A stretch of DNA of 64,000 bases, taken from the NCBI GenBank assembly GCA_963746265.1, contig CAVVAM010000007.1, positions 186,001 to 250,000 of the forward strand, given 5' to 3'. The DNA comes from Ilumatobacter sp963746265. GTDB taxonomy: Bacteria; Actinomycetota; Acidimicrobiia; Acidimicrobiales; Ilumatobacteraceae. Position 1 is the first letter of the stretch. Every line of letters starts with the position of its first letter. A program made the position numbers and the translations under genes. The notes under the pieces were generated by a model. The model worked only from the letters and a program-made list of their open reading frames with translations, had not been told where the DNA came from and did no database searches. Positions 17,106-25,883 of the stretch are shown here, piece after piece.

Positions 17106-18356
17106 TCAGCGGCGTTCGGGGAGCGGGGCGGAGTACGCCGTTCCCGAGTCCAGACCGAACGCGGTGTGGAGCGCTCGTGCCGCCCGCTCCATGTCGCTCG
17201 CTGGCAGGATCACCGACACACGGATCGTCGACGTGGAGATCATCTGGATGTTGACGTCTTCCTCGGCGAGCGTGCGGAACATCTTGGCGGCGATGCCCGG
17301 CGACGACTTCATGCCGGCCCCCACCAGCGAGACCTTGGCGATGTCGGCGTCATGGGTGACGGCCGTGGCGCCGATCTCCTCGGCGACCCGTTGCACGATC
17401 GATTCCGACTGCGCCATGTCGGCCACCGGCATCGTGAAGCTGATGTCGGTGGTGCCGTCGGTCGACGTGTTCTGCACGATCATGTCGACGTTGACGTTGG
17501 CCTCGGCCAGCGGTTCGAACAGCGCAGCCGAGACACCCGGCCGGTCGGGGACGCCGAGCACGGTGACCTTGGCTTCGGTCATGTCGGTGACGACGCCGGA
17601 GATGATCGGATCTTCCACGGAGGGCTCCTCATTGCTGACCACCGTGCCCGGCTCCCAGGTGAAAGCCGACCGCACGTGGAGGGGGACATCATGGTTGCGC
17701 GCGAACTCGACCGAGCGCAGGGCGAGCACCCTCGAGCCGGCACCGGCCATCTCGAGCATCTCGTCGAAGTGGATCTTCTCGAGCTTGCGGGCCTGTGGGA
17801 CGATGCGCGGATCGGCCGTGAACACACCGGTGACATCGGTGTAGATCTCGCAGGCGTCGGCGTTCATCGCCTGGGCGAGGGCCGAGGCCGTCAGATCGGA
17901 GGCGCCCCGACCCATCGTGGTGATCTCCTTCTCGGTACTCGTGCCCTGGAACCCGGCGATCACGCAGACCCTGCCCTCGGCGAGCGAAGCGCGTACGCGG
18001 TCGCCTCTCACCTCGAGAATCTTGGCCTTGCGGTGGGCGGTGTCGGTGATGATCCCGACCTGGCTGCCGGTGTAGCTGATCGCTTCGACGCCCCGGTCGG
18101 CGAGTGCCATCGTCATCAACGCCGCCGTCTGACGCTCGCCCGTCGTGAGCAGCATGTCCATCTCACGACCCGACTGGTTCTTGGCGACCTGGTCGGCGAG
18201 GGCGATCAGGTTGTCGGTCGCCTTGCCCATCGCGGAGACGACGACGATGACGTCGTTACCACGCCGCTTCGTGATCGCGATGTTGTCGGCGCACGCCCGG
18301 ATCCGGTCGGGGTCGGCGACGGACGTGCCGCCGTACTTCTGAACGATCAGTGCCAC
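17106..18356 (-). CDS. lysC: Aspartate kinase
   Basis: A 416-aa aspartokinase that phosphorylates aspartate at the head of the Lys/Thr/Met/diaminopimelate pathway. It begins MALIVQKYGGTSVADPDRI, has FQGTSTEKEITTMGRGASDLTA in the catalytic domain (about residues 1-250), and carries two C-terminal ACT domains (VTVLGVPDRPGVSAALF and KVSLVGAGMKSSPGIAAKMF) for feedback by amino acids. Full length. The asd gene is on the same strand about 7 kb downstream rather than adjacent. Confidence 0.96.
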   Translation of the reverse strand: MALIVQKYGGTSVADPDRIRACADNIAITKRRGNDVIVVVSAMGKATDNLIALADQVAKNQSGREMDMLLTTGERQTAALMTMALADRGVEAISYTGSQVGIITDTAHRKAKILEVRGDRVRASLAEGRVCVIAGFQGTSTEKEITTMGRGASDLTASALAQAMNADACEIYTDVTGVFTADPRIVPQARKLEKIHFDEMLEMAGAGSRVLALRSVEFARNHDVPLHVRSAFTWEPGTVVSNEEPSVEDPIISGVVTDMTEAKVTVLGVPDRPGVSAALFEPLAEANVNVDMIVQNTSTDGTTDISFTMPVADMAQSESIVQRVAEEIGATAVTHDADIAKVSLVGAGMKSSPGIAAKMFRTLAEEDVNIQMISTSTIRVSVILPASDMERAARALHTAFGLDSGTAYSAPLPERR

Positions 18357-18477
18357 GGGTATCGGATCCTATTGCGAGCAGGCGTGGACCGTACTCACCC
18401 GTTTCGGTGGCAGGCGCGTCGCTCGGCGTGGAGCAGGCTCGCGCTCCCACGATCGGGCGCAGCCTCGAACGCGGCCG

Positions 18478-18627
18478 TCAGGCGACGGGTCCGAGCCCGA
18501 GCCGGACCTGGAGATCGGTGAGCAACTCGTCGAGGGTCGGCCGCTCGAAGTCGTCGTGGCGGCCGATCAGGCCGACCATGTCGTGGATCCAGGACCTGGA
18601 CGGCCTGCAAGCGTGGACCCCGTGCAC
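18478..18627 (-). CDS. Small hypothetical protein
   Basis: Possible short gene of about 49 aa, unrecognised. Almost all third codon positions are G or C and the end RHDDFERPTLDELLTDLQVRLGLGPVA looks protein-like. The start could be GTG at 18627 or ATG at 18579; an in-frame ATG at 18669 would include an AT-rich promoter region and is unlikely. Confidence 0.35.
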   Translation of the reverse strand: MHGVHACRPSRSWIHDMVGLIGRHDDFERPTLDELLTDLQVRLGLGPVA

Positions 18628-18631
18628 GGAC

Positions 18632-18660
18632 TTGATGGTAGTGATGACCACGAATATGAT
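18632..18660 (+). promoter_or_regulatory. Sigma70-type promoter of the hydrolase gene
   Basis: TTGATG (18632-18637) and TATGAT (18655-18660) are separated by exactly 17 bases, in a locally AT-rich stretch. Transcription would begin near 18667, giving a leader of about 57 bases before the hydrolase ATG. Confidence 0.6.
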
Positions 18661-18723
18661 TTGAAGCAAGCACTACAAATCAACGGGCCTGTGCACGACC
18701 CCACACCCGACACTGGAGTTCGC

Positions 18724-19611
18724 ATGACCTTGACCGCCACCCAGGCGTCCGATCTCTTCCGAGCCGAACCCGACCGCCTCCTCGACGTCGGCGCGGGCGA
18801 GGTCGCCCATCGCCGCATCGGCGCCGGCCCCGACGTGCTCTTCGTCCACGGATGGCCCGTCAGCGGCGCGACCTTCCGGCTCCTGCTCCCTCATCTGGTC
18901 GAGCACGTCACGTGTCACGTGATCGATCTCCCATCAGCCGGCTCGAGCCGCTTCGGCGCCGACACGCCGATCAGCATCCACCGGCACATCGAGTCGGTCC
19001 GTCGCGTCATCGACCTCCTCGAGCTCGACTCGGTCGCGGTCGTCGGACATGACAGCGGCGGGCTGATCGCTCGTCATGCCGTCGCCGCCGACCCCCGACT
19101 TCGCGCCATGGGGCTGATCAACACCGAGCCGCCCGATCCGAGCTGGCGCTTCACCTCCTTCATCGCCGCCCGCCACCTTCCCGGCTTCAGCGCCGGACTG
19201 GGGTGGGTGGCCGGCAAGCCCAGGATCCGCCGCATGCCGTTCGTTCTGGGCGACGCGTTCGCGGATCGGTCGCTCCTCGACGGTGAGTTCGACGAGTTCT
19301 TCCTCACGCCGTTGCACGAGGACGAGGTCCGGCGCGACGCCGCCACTCGCCTCCTGCGCAGCTTCGACATGCAGGACGTCCGACGACTCGGCGCGATCCA
19401 CGCCCAGATCACGGTGCCGGTCCGACTCGTCTGGGGCGACCGGGATCCGTTCTTCCCGGTCGAGCGTGCCCGCGCGATGGTCGACACGTTCCCCGACGCC
19501 ACGATCGAGGTGATCGAGGGCGCCGGTCTGTTCTCCCACGAAGAAGCACCGGCCGATGTCGCTCGGGCGCTGCTGCCGACCCTGATCGCGACGCCCACGA
19601 ACGACCGCTGA
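18724..19611 (+). CDS. Alpha/beta hydrolase, epoxide hydrolase/dehalogenase type
   Basis: A 295-aa alpha/beta hydrolase. FVHGWPVSGATFRLLLPHL is the oxyanion region; the nucleophile elbow is VGHDSGGLIARH, where Asp rather than Ser is the nucleophile, as in epoxide hydrolases and haloalkane dehalogenases. LVWGDRDPFFPVERA holds the acid. The late GAGLFSHEEAP supplies the His. The cap domain runs from about residue 130 to 215. Substrate unknown. A good promoter lies upstream. Confidence 0.82.
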   Translation: MTLTATQASDLFRAEPDRLLDVGAGEVAHRRIGAGPDVLFVHGWPVSGATFRLLLPHLVEHVTCHVIDLPSAGSSRFGADTPISIHRHIESVRRVIDLLELDSVAVVGHDSGGLIARHAVAADPRLRAMGLINTEPPDPSWRFTSFIAARHLPGFSAGLGWVAGKPRIRRMPFVLGDAFADRSLLDGEFDEFFLTPLHEDEVRRDAATRLLRSFDMQDVRRLGAIHAQITVPVRLVWGDRDPFFPVERARAMVDTFPDATIEVIEGAGLFSHEEAPADVARALLPTLIATPTNDR

Positions 19612-19641
19612 GCTCGTTCAACCGCAGCAGGCTCACGGCGT

Positions 19642-19672
19642 CCCGCCCTTCGCGAGCACGGGAAGGGTCGGG
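19642..19672. terminator. Hairpin terminator candidate
   Basis: CCCGCCCTTC pairs with GAAGGG-T-CGGG (10 bp, one bulged T, 10-base loop) in the gap between the hydrolase stop and the convergent mini-LPXTG gene. There is no poly-U tract. Confidence 0.45.
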
Positions 19673-19717
19673 CTCCGGCACCTCCCCGTCGTCGGGCCCC
19701 GGCCGCGACGGCGACCG

Positions 19718-19944
19718 TCAGGACGTCCAGCGCCGTCGACGGGCCAGCAACGCCAGCGCGCCGCCGATGCCCGACAGGAGAATCGCCGTGCGGATCGACG
19801 GACCCGGACTGCTACCGGTCGACGGAAGGTTCGATGACGGTCGGGTCGTCGTGGGGCAACCGCAGTCGTGGCGATCAGCCCGCTCGCCGCGACGACGGGG
19901 ACCACCGAGATGGCGAAGATGCACGTACATCGTGGGGTCCGCAC
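19718..19944 (-). pseudogene. Mini LPXTG-anchored protein, frameshifted
   Basis: Two overlapping minus-strand frames together make a small secreted, cell-wall-anchored protein of about 75 aa. From a GTG at 19944 one frame gives a signal peptide, CIFAISVVPVVAASGLIATTA. The adjacent frame then gives TTTRPSSNLPSTG, a hydrophobic stretch TAILLSGIGGALALLARRRRW and the stop. This is an LPXTG sorting signal (LPSTG, membrane segment, Arg-rich tail). One additional C in the run at 19853-19856 would join the frames seamlessly (TTAVAPTTTRPSSN). It is either a recent frameshift or a sequencing error. No sortase gene lies in the window. Confidence 0.55.
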
Positions 19945-20000
19945 ATGAGTGAGATTAGTGGCACTCTCCGTGGCAGCCGAGGTCGCCGGCCCGACTCCGA

Positions 20001-20345
20001 TCAGCCGGTGGGCGCCGTCGTCAGGGAGACGACGTCGAATTCGAGCAGGCTGGCCCCGGTGGCAACGGGATGCTGCGGCTTGGCAGCGCCCTTGCCGTCG
20101 TCGTCGTGTGTCTCGCGGTGCTGGTGCTGGAACGCCTGGCCGGCGCGCCAGTTCTGGAACGCCTCCTCCGACTCCCACCGGGTCAGCACGAAGTAGCGGT
20201 CGTCGCCCGCGGTGGGGCGGAGCAGCATGAACTCCTCGAAGCCGGGTTGTCGGTCGACCATGCCGGCACGGGCGGCGAATCGCTGCTCGAGCTCGGGTCC
20301 GGCACCTTCGGGGATCTCGATGGCATTGATCTTCACGACGGACAT
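20001..20345 (-). CDS. mhuD: Heme-degrading monooxygenase, MhuD-like
   Basis: A 114-aa antibiotic-biosynthesis-monooxygenase-fold protein that closely resembles mycobacterial MhuD: it begins MSVVKINAIEIPEGAGPELE, has LLRPTAGDDRYFVLTRWES in the middle and PVATGASLLEFDVV near the end. The MhuD catalytic residues Asn7 and Trp66 are at identical positions, and the heme-ligating His would be His74 or His76. Compared with MhuD it has a hydrophilic insertion of about 10 residues after the histidine. It should cleave heme to release iron. Confidence 0.88.
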   Translation of the reverse strand: MSVVKINAIEIPEGAGPELEQRFAARAGMVDRQPGFEEFMLLRPTAGDDRYFVLTRWESEEAFQNWRAGQAFQHQHRETHDDDGKGAAKPQHPVATGASLLEFDVVSLTTAPTG

Positions 20346-20424
20346 ACGCCCAGGCTACGAACTCGTGGAACGGACGACACGAACAACCGGTCTTCGGGGC
20401 GGATCGACCGCCGGCGGTGTCGAC

Positions 20425-21603
20425 CTACCAGTCGAGGTCGAACACGAACTGGTCGCCCGGCAGGTCGATGACCGTGACGTCGGCGCCCGGGGCGACCGTG
20501 ACGGGCTCGAACGACGACACCACGATCTGGTCGTCAGCGCTCACCCCGACCGCCATGAACGCACCCGACGACGCGAGCAACGTCGTCGCACCGGTGACGA
20601 CGTCGATCGACGACACGTCGCTGCTGCCCTCGTCACCGAATTCGACCACGATCAGCCCATCGGCGGTGACCGACAGCGAGTCGCCCACCACCTCGGGAAC
20701 CACCACGGGATGGTCCTGGATGATGTTCGAACCGTCGATGTCGACATCGACGAGTCGCCCGTCACCGAGCAGCACGAGGAGGTTCCCGCCGGGGCCGAAG
20801 CCCGCACCGAGCACGGCACCGGGCGCCGCGTAGTCGGCCGGTGGCTCGCTGGACACGAACTCCCGCTCGTCTCCGGTCGAGAGGTCGCGGACCACGACCC
20901 GGTCGCTCGGCGTCAACACGAAGAACTCCGGGTTCTCGGGGTCCGGCAGACACAGTCCGGAGGTCACGTACGACAGGAGCTGCCCGTCGGACGACGGGTC
21001 GACTCCCGAACCCCTCCCGAGTACTTCCAGCTCACCGGTCGATGCGTCGACGCGGCCCCAACTCCCGGTGGAGGCCTCGCACGAGTACCAACTGTCCTCG
21101 TACCCCTCGGTGAACCAGATCGTCTGGCGGTCGGGGCTCAGCCGCAGACCACCTCGGAACACACCGTCTCCGCTGAAGAACTCGTCGACCACACGAACGG
21201 TCTCGCCCGTGGCCACGTCGACCTCCACCAACCGGTCGTCGGCAGTCAGGTAGGCCGTCACCGGCTTCGACGTGCTCGTCGGAGCCGTGGTGGGGGCCGC
21301 CGGGGGCGTCGTCGTCGCCGGTGCCGTACCGGGGGGTGCCGTCGTCGCCGGAAGCGCTGTGGTGGCTGGTGTGGTGGCCGGTGTGGTGGTCGGGGGTGAG
21401 GTCGTCGCCGGAGGCGCCGTCGTCGGCGGCGACGTGCTCGTCGGAGCCGTACTCTCGGCGCTCGACGCCGGTGGCACCGTCGACGACGCCACCTCGGTGC
21501 TGCCGCCGCACGAGGTGATCACCAGGCAGCCCGCGAGTCCGAGCGCGCCGATGACGTTCGTGTACGGGTGCCGGCTGCGGCTGGATCTGCTCACCGCGGT
21601 CAC
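20425..21603 (-). CDS. Hypothetical lipoprotein with beta-propeller-like repeats
   Basis: A 392-aa secreted lipoprotein of unknown function. The N-terminal GALGLAGCLVITSC is a signal peptide with lipobox Cys32. It is followed by a low-complexity Thr/Pro/Ala linker (about residues 40-115) likely to span the cell wall. The rest consists of short repeats such as DDRLVEVDVATGETVRVV and SPDRQTIWFTEG that suggest a beta-propeller reading out sequential strands. The downstream MhuD gene lies 79 bases away on the same strand. Confidence 0.75.
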   Translation of the reverse strand: MTAVSRSSRSRHPYTNVIGALGLAGCLVITSCGGSTEVASSTVPPASSAESTAPTSTSPPTTAPPATTSPPTTTPATTPATTALPATTAPPGTAPATTTPPAAPTTAPTSTSKPVTAYLTADDRLVEVDVATGETVRVVDEFFSGDGVFRGGLRLSPDRQTIWFTEGYEDSWYSCEASTGSWGRVDASTGELEVLGRGSGVDPSSDGQLLSYVTSGLCLPDPENPEFFVLTPSDRVVVRDLSTGDEREFVSSEPPADYAAPGAVLGAGFGPGGNLLVLLGDGRLVDVDIDGSNIIQDHPVVVPEVVGDSLSVTADGLIVVEFGDEGSSDVSSIDVVTGATTLLASSGAFMAVGVSADDQIVVSSFEPVTVAPGADVTVIDLPGDQFVFDLDW

Positions 21604-21661
21604 CGTAGTGCGGTCGCGCCGATGCTCCGGGGCAGGCGCTGAACGGCCCGGACGAACGGAT

Positions 21662-21697
21662 GATTCGTTCCATCCGGGTGATTCTTCGGAACGAATC
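21662..21697. promoter_or_regulatory. Perfect 10-bp inverted repeat upstream of the aminotransferase
   Basis: GATTCGTTCC (21662-21671) and GGAACGAATC (21688-21697) are perfect complements 16 bases apart and end 15 bases before the ATG. A second partly overlapping palindrome CGGATG-N8-CATCCG (21658-21677) shares the left arm. This nested arrangement suggests a regulator-binding site for the aminotransferase/dehydrogenase operon, or an mRNA hairpin just in front of its start. Confidence 0.5.
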
Positions 21698-21712
21698 TGT
21701 CAGAATGGTCAG

Positions 21713-23020
21713 ATGCCGACGCTCGAGACGCGCCCAGTGGCTTCGGACCAGACGGTCCCGCACATCACCACCGAGCTGCCCGGGCCGAACGCCCGCGCCG
21801 TCATCGCTCAGGACGAGGCCGTCTCGAGCCCGTCGCTGACCCGGGTCTACCCCCTGGTGGTCGACCACGGCCGAGGAGCGGTCATCCACGACGTCGACGG
21901 CAACCGTTTCCTCGATTTCAACGCCGGCATCGGCGTCAACGCCACCGGTCACGCCCATCCCGACGTGCTCGCGGCCATCCATCGGCAGGTCGACGCGTGC
22001 CTGCACTACTGCTCGAGCGACTTCTACCATCCGGTCCATGCCGAGCTGTGCGAACGTCTCGCCCGCTCGGTGCCCGACGGCATGGGTCCCGCGCGGGTCT
22101 TCCTCGCGAATTCGGGCACCGAGGCGGTCGAGGGTGCGCTCAAGCTCGCCCGTCACCACACCGGCCGCCCCAACGTGATCGCCTTCTACGGCGCATTCCA
22201 CGGTCGGTCGCTCGGCAGCCTGTCGCTCACGTCGTCGAAGGCCAAGTACCGCAGCGGTTTCGGCATCGTCACCCCGGGGAGCTATCACTCGCCGTTTGCC
22301 TTCGACGGCGACGTCACCGGCGCCGACCACATCCGCAGCGTGTTGTTCCAGCACATGACCGAACCCGGAGACGTCGCCGCGGTCTTCGTCGAACCCGTGC
22401 AGGGCGAGGGCGGCTACATCGTGCCTCCGGACGGCTGGCTCCAGAGCCTCCGCGACCTCTGCGACGAGCACGGCATCCTGCTGGTGGTGGACGAGGTGCA
22501 GTCGGGCATCGGCCGTACCGGCACGATGTGGGCGTGCGAGCACGATGGCATCGTGCCCGACATCATCACCGCCGGGAAGGGCCTCGCGAGTGGACTTCCG
22601 CTGTCGGCGATCATCGCCCGCGATTCGATCATGGCGTGGGCGCCCGGCAAGCACGGCTCGACGTTCGGAGGCAACCCGGTGGCGTGCGCCGCTGCGCTGG
22701 CCACCCTCGACCTCGTCGAACACGAGTTGATGACGAACGCGACCGCCCGCGGTGAGCAATTGCTCACCGGGCTGCGGGCGATCGCCGACGAGCAACCACT
22801 GATCACCGGGGTGCGTGGTCGCGGCCTCATGATCGGTTTCGACCTGCCCGACCACGACACGGCCGTCGCGCTCGAGACCGCCTGCTTCGAGCGGGGCCTG
22901 CTCGGTCTGACCTGCGGCAAACGTGGCTTCCGCTTCGCGCCGCCGCTCGTGATCACCGCGGAGCAAGCGGAGATCGCGATCTCGATCGTCGCCGACGCCT
23001 GTCAGGCGGTCACCCGATGA
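21713..23020 (+). CDS. Class III aminotransferase (GabT/lysine aminotransferase type)
   Basis: A 435-aa PLP-dependent class III omega-aminotransferase. VFLANSGTEAVEGALKLARHHTGR binds the cofactor phosphate, FYGAFHGRSLGSLSLT and VVDEVQSGIGRTG are family motifs, and Lys289 in ITAGKGLASGLPLSAII forms the Schiff base. It is annotated by homology as 4-aminobutyrate aminotransferase-like. The downstream partner is an ALDH7-type dehydrogenase, which fits omega-amine or lysine catabolism. The ATG at 21713 follows the inverted repeat closely. It overlaps the next gene by 4 bases. Confidence 0.85.
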   Translation: MPTLETRPVASDQTVPHITTELPGPNARAVIAQDEAVSSPSLTRVYPLVVDHGRGAVIHDVDGNRFLDFNAGIGVNATGHAHPDVLAAIHRQVDACLHYCSSDFYHPVHAELCERLARSVPDGMGPARVFLANSGTEAVEGALKLARHHTGRPNVIAFYGAFHGRSLGSLSLTSSKAKYRSGFGIVTPGSYHSPFAFDGDVTGADHIRSVLFQHMTEPGDVAAVFVEPVQGEGGYIVPPDGWLQSLRDLCDEHGILLVVDEVQSGIGRTGTMWACEHDGIVPDIITAGKGLASGLPLSAIIARDSIMAWAPGKHGSTFGGNPVACAAALATLDLVEHELMTNATARGEQLLTGLRAIADEQPLITGVRGRGLMIGFDLPDHDTAVALETACFERGLLGLTCGKRGFRFAPPLVITAEQAEIAISIVADACQAVTR

Positions 23021-24537
23021 GCTCGCTCCCGAACCACGACCAGCTCGTCTCCCGGGCCGCGCAGCTGCTCGCCGCATGCGGCGCCACGACCACGGACGGC
23101 GACCAGACGGCACGCACGCCCATCACCGGCGGCTCGCTCGGATCCGCAGGACCGTCGGGGAACGTCAGCGACGCCGTCGAACGGGCGACCGTAGCCTTCG
23201 AGGCCTGGCGCACCACGCCGGCTCCGGTGCGCGGCAACGTCGTTCGCCGCCTCGGCGAACTGCTCCGCCAGCACAAGGACGAACTCGGCGAGCTCGTGTC
23301 GATCGAAGCCGGCAAGATCCGCTCCGAGGGGCTCGGCGAGGTCCAGGAGATGATCGACATCTGCGACTTCGCCGTCGGTCTCTCACGGCAGCTCCACGGG
23401 CTGACGATCGCGTCCGAACGGCCCGGTCACCGCCTGATGGAGACCTGGCACCCGATGGGTCCGGTCGGGGTGATCAGCGCCTTCAACTTCCCGGTGGCGG
23501 TGTGGTCCTGGAACACCGCGCTCGCCCTCGTCGCCGGCGATCCGGTGATCTGGAAGCCGAGCGACAAGACACCCCTCACGGCGCTGGCGTGCAACGGTCT
23601 GCTGCAGCAGGCGATCGCCGAGACCGGGGCTCCGGACGGTCTGGTGCAGGTCGTGCTCGGCGGAGCCGATGTCGGTGGGGCCCTGGTGGTGCACGAGCGT
23701 GTCCCGGTCATCTCCGCAACCGGTTCGACCGCCATGGGTCGCAAGGTCGCGCCCATCGTCGCCGGCCGCTTCGGTCGGGCGATCCTCGAGCTGGGCGGCA
23801 ACAACGCCGCGATCATCGGGCCGTCGGCCGACCTCGATCTGGCGCTGCGCGGCATCGTGTTCTCCGCCGCCGGGACCGCGGGTCAACGTTGCACCACCTT
23901 GCGTCGACTGATCGTGCACCGCTCGGTGCACGACGAACTCGTCGAGCGGATCGGCAGGGCGTACACATCCCTGCCGATCGGTGATCCGTTGTCCGAGGGC
24001 ACCCTGGTCGGTCCGCTCGTCGATGGTGCATCCTTCGATCGGATGCAGCAGTCGCTGCGAGCGGCCGAAGCCGACGGCGGCACCATCGTGGCCGGTGGCG
24101 ATCGAGCGCTCGCCGACGAGGCCCCCGACGCCTACTACGCCCGCCCGGCCATCGTCACGATGCCGGGACAGACCGACGTCGTGCGCGCCGAGACGTTCGC
24201 GCCGATCCTCTACTCGATGACCTACGACGATCTCGACGAGGCGATCGCCCTCCACAACGGCGTGCCGCAGGGGCTCGCGTCGTCGATCTTCACGACCGAC
24301 CTGCGTGAAGCCGAACGATTCATGAGTGCCTCGGGGAGTGACTGCGGCATCGCCAACGTCAACATCGGCCCGTCGGGCGCCGAGATCGGCGGCGCGTTCG
24401 GGGGCGAGAAGGAGACCGGCGGCGGTCGCGAGTCGGGCAGCGACGCGTGGAAGGGCTACATGCGCCGCCAGACCAACACGGTCAATTACAGCACCGACCT
24501 GCCGCTCGCACAGGGCGTCAGCTTCGACATCGACTGA
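23017..24537 (+). CDS. Aldehyde dehydrogenase, ALDH7 type
   Basis: A 506-aa NAD(P)-dependent aldehyde dehydrogenase. VISAFNFPVAVWSWNTALAL, ILELGGNNAAI (general base Glu) and AAGTAGQRCTTLRR with catalytic Cys292 are visible. The C-terminal FGGEKETGGGRESGSDAWK is characteristic of the ALDH7/antiquitin group, which oxidises alpha-aminoadipate semialdehyde. Translationally coupled to the aminotransferase (ATGA), giving a plausible transaminate-then-oxidise pair, possibly for lysine. Confidence 0.87.
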   Translation: MSSLPNHDQLVSRAAQLLAACGATTTDGDQTARTPITGGSLGSAGPSGNVSDAVERATVAFEAWRTTPAPVRGNVVRRLGELLRQHKDELGELVSIEAGKIRSEGLGEVQEMIDICDFAVGLSRQLHGLTIASERPGHRLMETWHPMGPVGVISAFNFPVAVWSWNTALALVAGDPVIWKPSDKTPLTALACNGLLQQAIAETGAPDGLVQVVLGGADVGGALVVHERVPVISATGSTAMGRKVAPIVAGRFGRAILELGGNNAAIIGPSADLDLALRGIVFSAAGTAGQRCTTLRRLIVHRSVHDELVERIGRAYTSLPIGDPLSEGTLVGPLVDGASFDRMQQSLRAAEADGGTIVAGGDRALADEAPDAYYARPAIVTMPGQTDVVRAETFAPILYSMTYDDLDEAIALHNGVPQGLASSIFTTDLREAERFMSASGSDCGIANVNIGPSGAEIGGAFGGEKETGGGRESGSDAWKGYMRRQTNTVNYSTDLPLAQGVSFDID

Positions 24538-24598
24538 CCTCGGCACCTCCCCTCGGGGCCGACTCCCAACCGATCGCCGGGGGGTGGCGGCGCGCCCG

Positions 24599-25351
24599 TC
24601 AGAGCCGTCCCGGAAGGCCCGTGTCGGGGCTGCGGGCCGTGAGGCAGTACCGCAGACCTGCTGGATCGGCCATCACGGTCCACCAGGGGAATCTCTCGAC
24701 GAGTGTCGCGCCGAGTTCCGAGTGAGCACGCGTCGCCAGCTCGACGTCGTCGCACGCGAGGTCGAGATGGCACTCGGCATCGCAGCCCCGATCGGCGCTG
24801 CCGCGTCGTTGCAGCAGGAAGCGCAGCGGCATGGACGCCGGACGCACCAGCACCCGGAACTCCGACTCCCGACCCTCGTCGAGCTGCCAGCCGGTGAGCG
24901 ACGCCCAGAAGTCGCATTCGACGTCGAAGCGGTCCGGGGCGATGTCGATGCAGACCTGATCGACGATCGTGCGCGCCCCGGGCCGACCCACCGGTTTCGG
25001 CCTGGTCGACTCGCCATGATGGGCGACGAGGCAGAAGGCGAGCCCGCCGGGCGAGCGGAGCGTGGTCACCACCGTGCCGTCGTCGATCTGGGTGGCTCCC
25101 CGCCGAATCGCGCCGTCGGCACCTTCTCCGATGTCGTCGACGTGCAAGTCGAGATGTGTTCCACCCGGGCCGTCGTCGACCCGCTGCAGACGAAGATAGG
25201 CATCGGCGCCGGACGGCACGAGCGTCGAGAACTCGCCGCAGTCACCTCGCACCGGCGACAGGGTGGTTCCGGTCACTCGCTGCCAGAAGGTTCGAACGGC
25301 CCCGAACGAGTCTGCCGGTCGGTCGAGGAACGCTGTCGTCCATCCGATCAT
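24599..25351 (-). CDS. Two-domain VOC (glyoxalase-like) protein
   Basis: A 250-aa protein of two vicinal-oxygen-chelate repeats: the first around VRTFWQRVTGTTLSPVRG to GLAFCLVAHHG, the second around VECDFWASLTGWQLDEGRE to AGLRYCLTAR. Both halves have the HLDLHVDD/CHLDLACDD strand. Members include dioxygenases, glyoxalases and resistance proteins; no specific reaction can be assigned. Confidence 0.78.
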   Translation of the reverse strand: MIGWTTAFLDRPADSFGAVRTFWQRVTGTTLSPVRGDCGEFSTLVPSGADAYLRLQRVDDGPGGTHLDLHVDDIGEGADGAIRRGATQIDDGTVVTTLRSPGGLAFCLVAHHGESTRPKPVGRPGARTIVDQVCIDIAPDRFDVECDFWASLTGWQLDEGRESEFRVLVRPASMPLRFLLQRRGSADRGCDAECHLDLACDDVELATRAHSELGATLVERFPWWTVMADPAGLRYCLTARSPDTGLPGRL

Positions 25352-25460
25352 CCGCTCAGCCTCGCACGGCGAGCAGGTTCGTCGAACGATCGGATCCCGT
25401 GCCGGTCACGACCCGGACCGTCGGGCTGCACGGGCGCGGTCGGTGGCGTACTGTCGGGTC

Positions 25461-25883
25461 ATGGACGAGCTCGGGCCGGATGCGTTCGACTTCTGGATCG
25501 GAGCGTGGGACTGCGGGTTCGAAGGTGGGCATGCGGTCAACACGATCACGCGCGAGCTCGACGGCAAGGTGCTACGCGAGCGCTTCGCGATGGACGCCCC
25601 GCAGGTGTGGAACGGCACCAGCGTCTCCGTGTTCCACCCCCGACTCCACTTCTGGCAGCAGACCTGGGTCGACCAGGGGGGCGCGTACTGGCACTTCGTC
25701 GGTGACCTCGTGGACGGCGACCCCGCGTTCGCCACCCCGGGACCGGTCGACGAGCACCAGCTGTTCAAGCGCATGGTCTTCGCGAACATCGCGGCCGACT
25801 CGTTCGACTGGCGGTGGGAATCGTCTCCCGAGGGTACGACGTGGACCGAGAACTGGGCGATCTCCTACACCCGTCGATCATGA
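25461..25883 (+). CDS. Conserved hypothetical protein (DUF1579-like)
   Basis: A 140-aa protein that begins with FDFWIGAWDCGFEGGHAVNTI. A Phe-x-x-Gly-x-Trp start is common to DUF1579-type lipocalin-like domains, and the rest (VFHPRLHFWQQTWVDQGGAYWHFVGDL and FDWRWESSPEG) matches beta-strand repeats of that sort. The function is unknown. The stop overlaps the DNA ligase start by ATGA. Confidence 0.7.
   Translation: MDELGPDAFDFWIGAWDCGFEGGHAVNTITRELDGKVLRERFAMDAPQVWNGTSVSVFHPRLHFWQQTWVDQGGAYWHFVGDLVDGDPAFATPGPVDEHQLFKRMVFANIAADSFDWRWESSPEGTTWTENWAISYTRRS

Noticed and set aside
20425..21520. Open frames opposite the lipoprotein gene, including an Ala/Val/Gly-rich one across the Thr/Pro linker
   Set aside because: They are the reverse translation of the low-complexity linker; the lipoprotein has a signal peptide and a sensible body.
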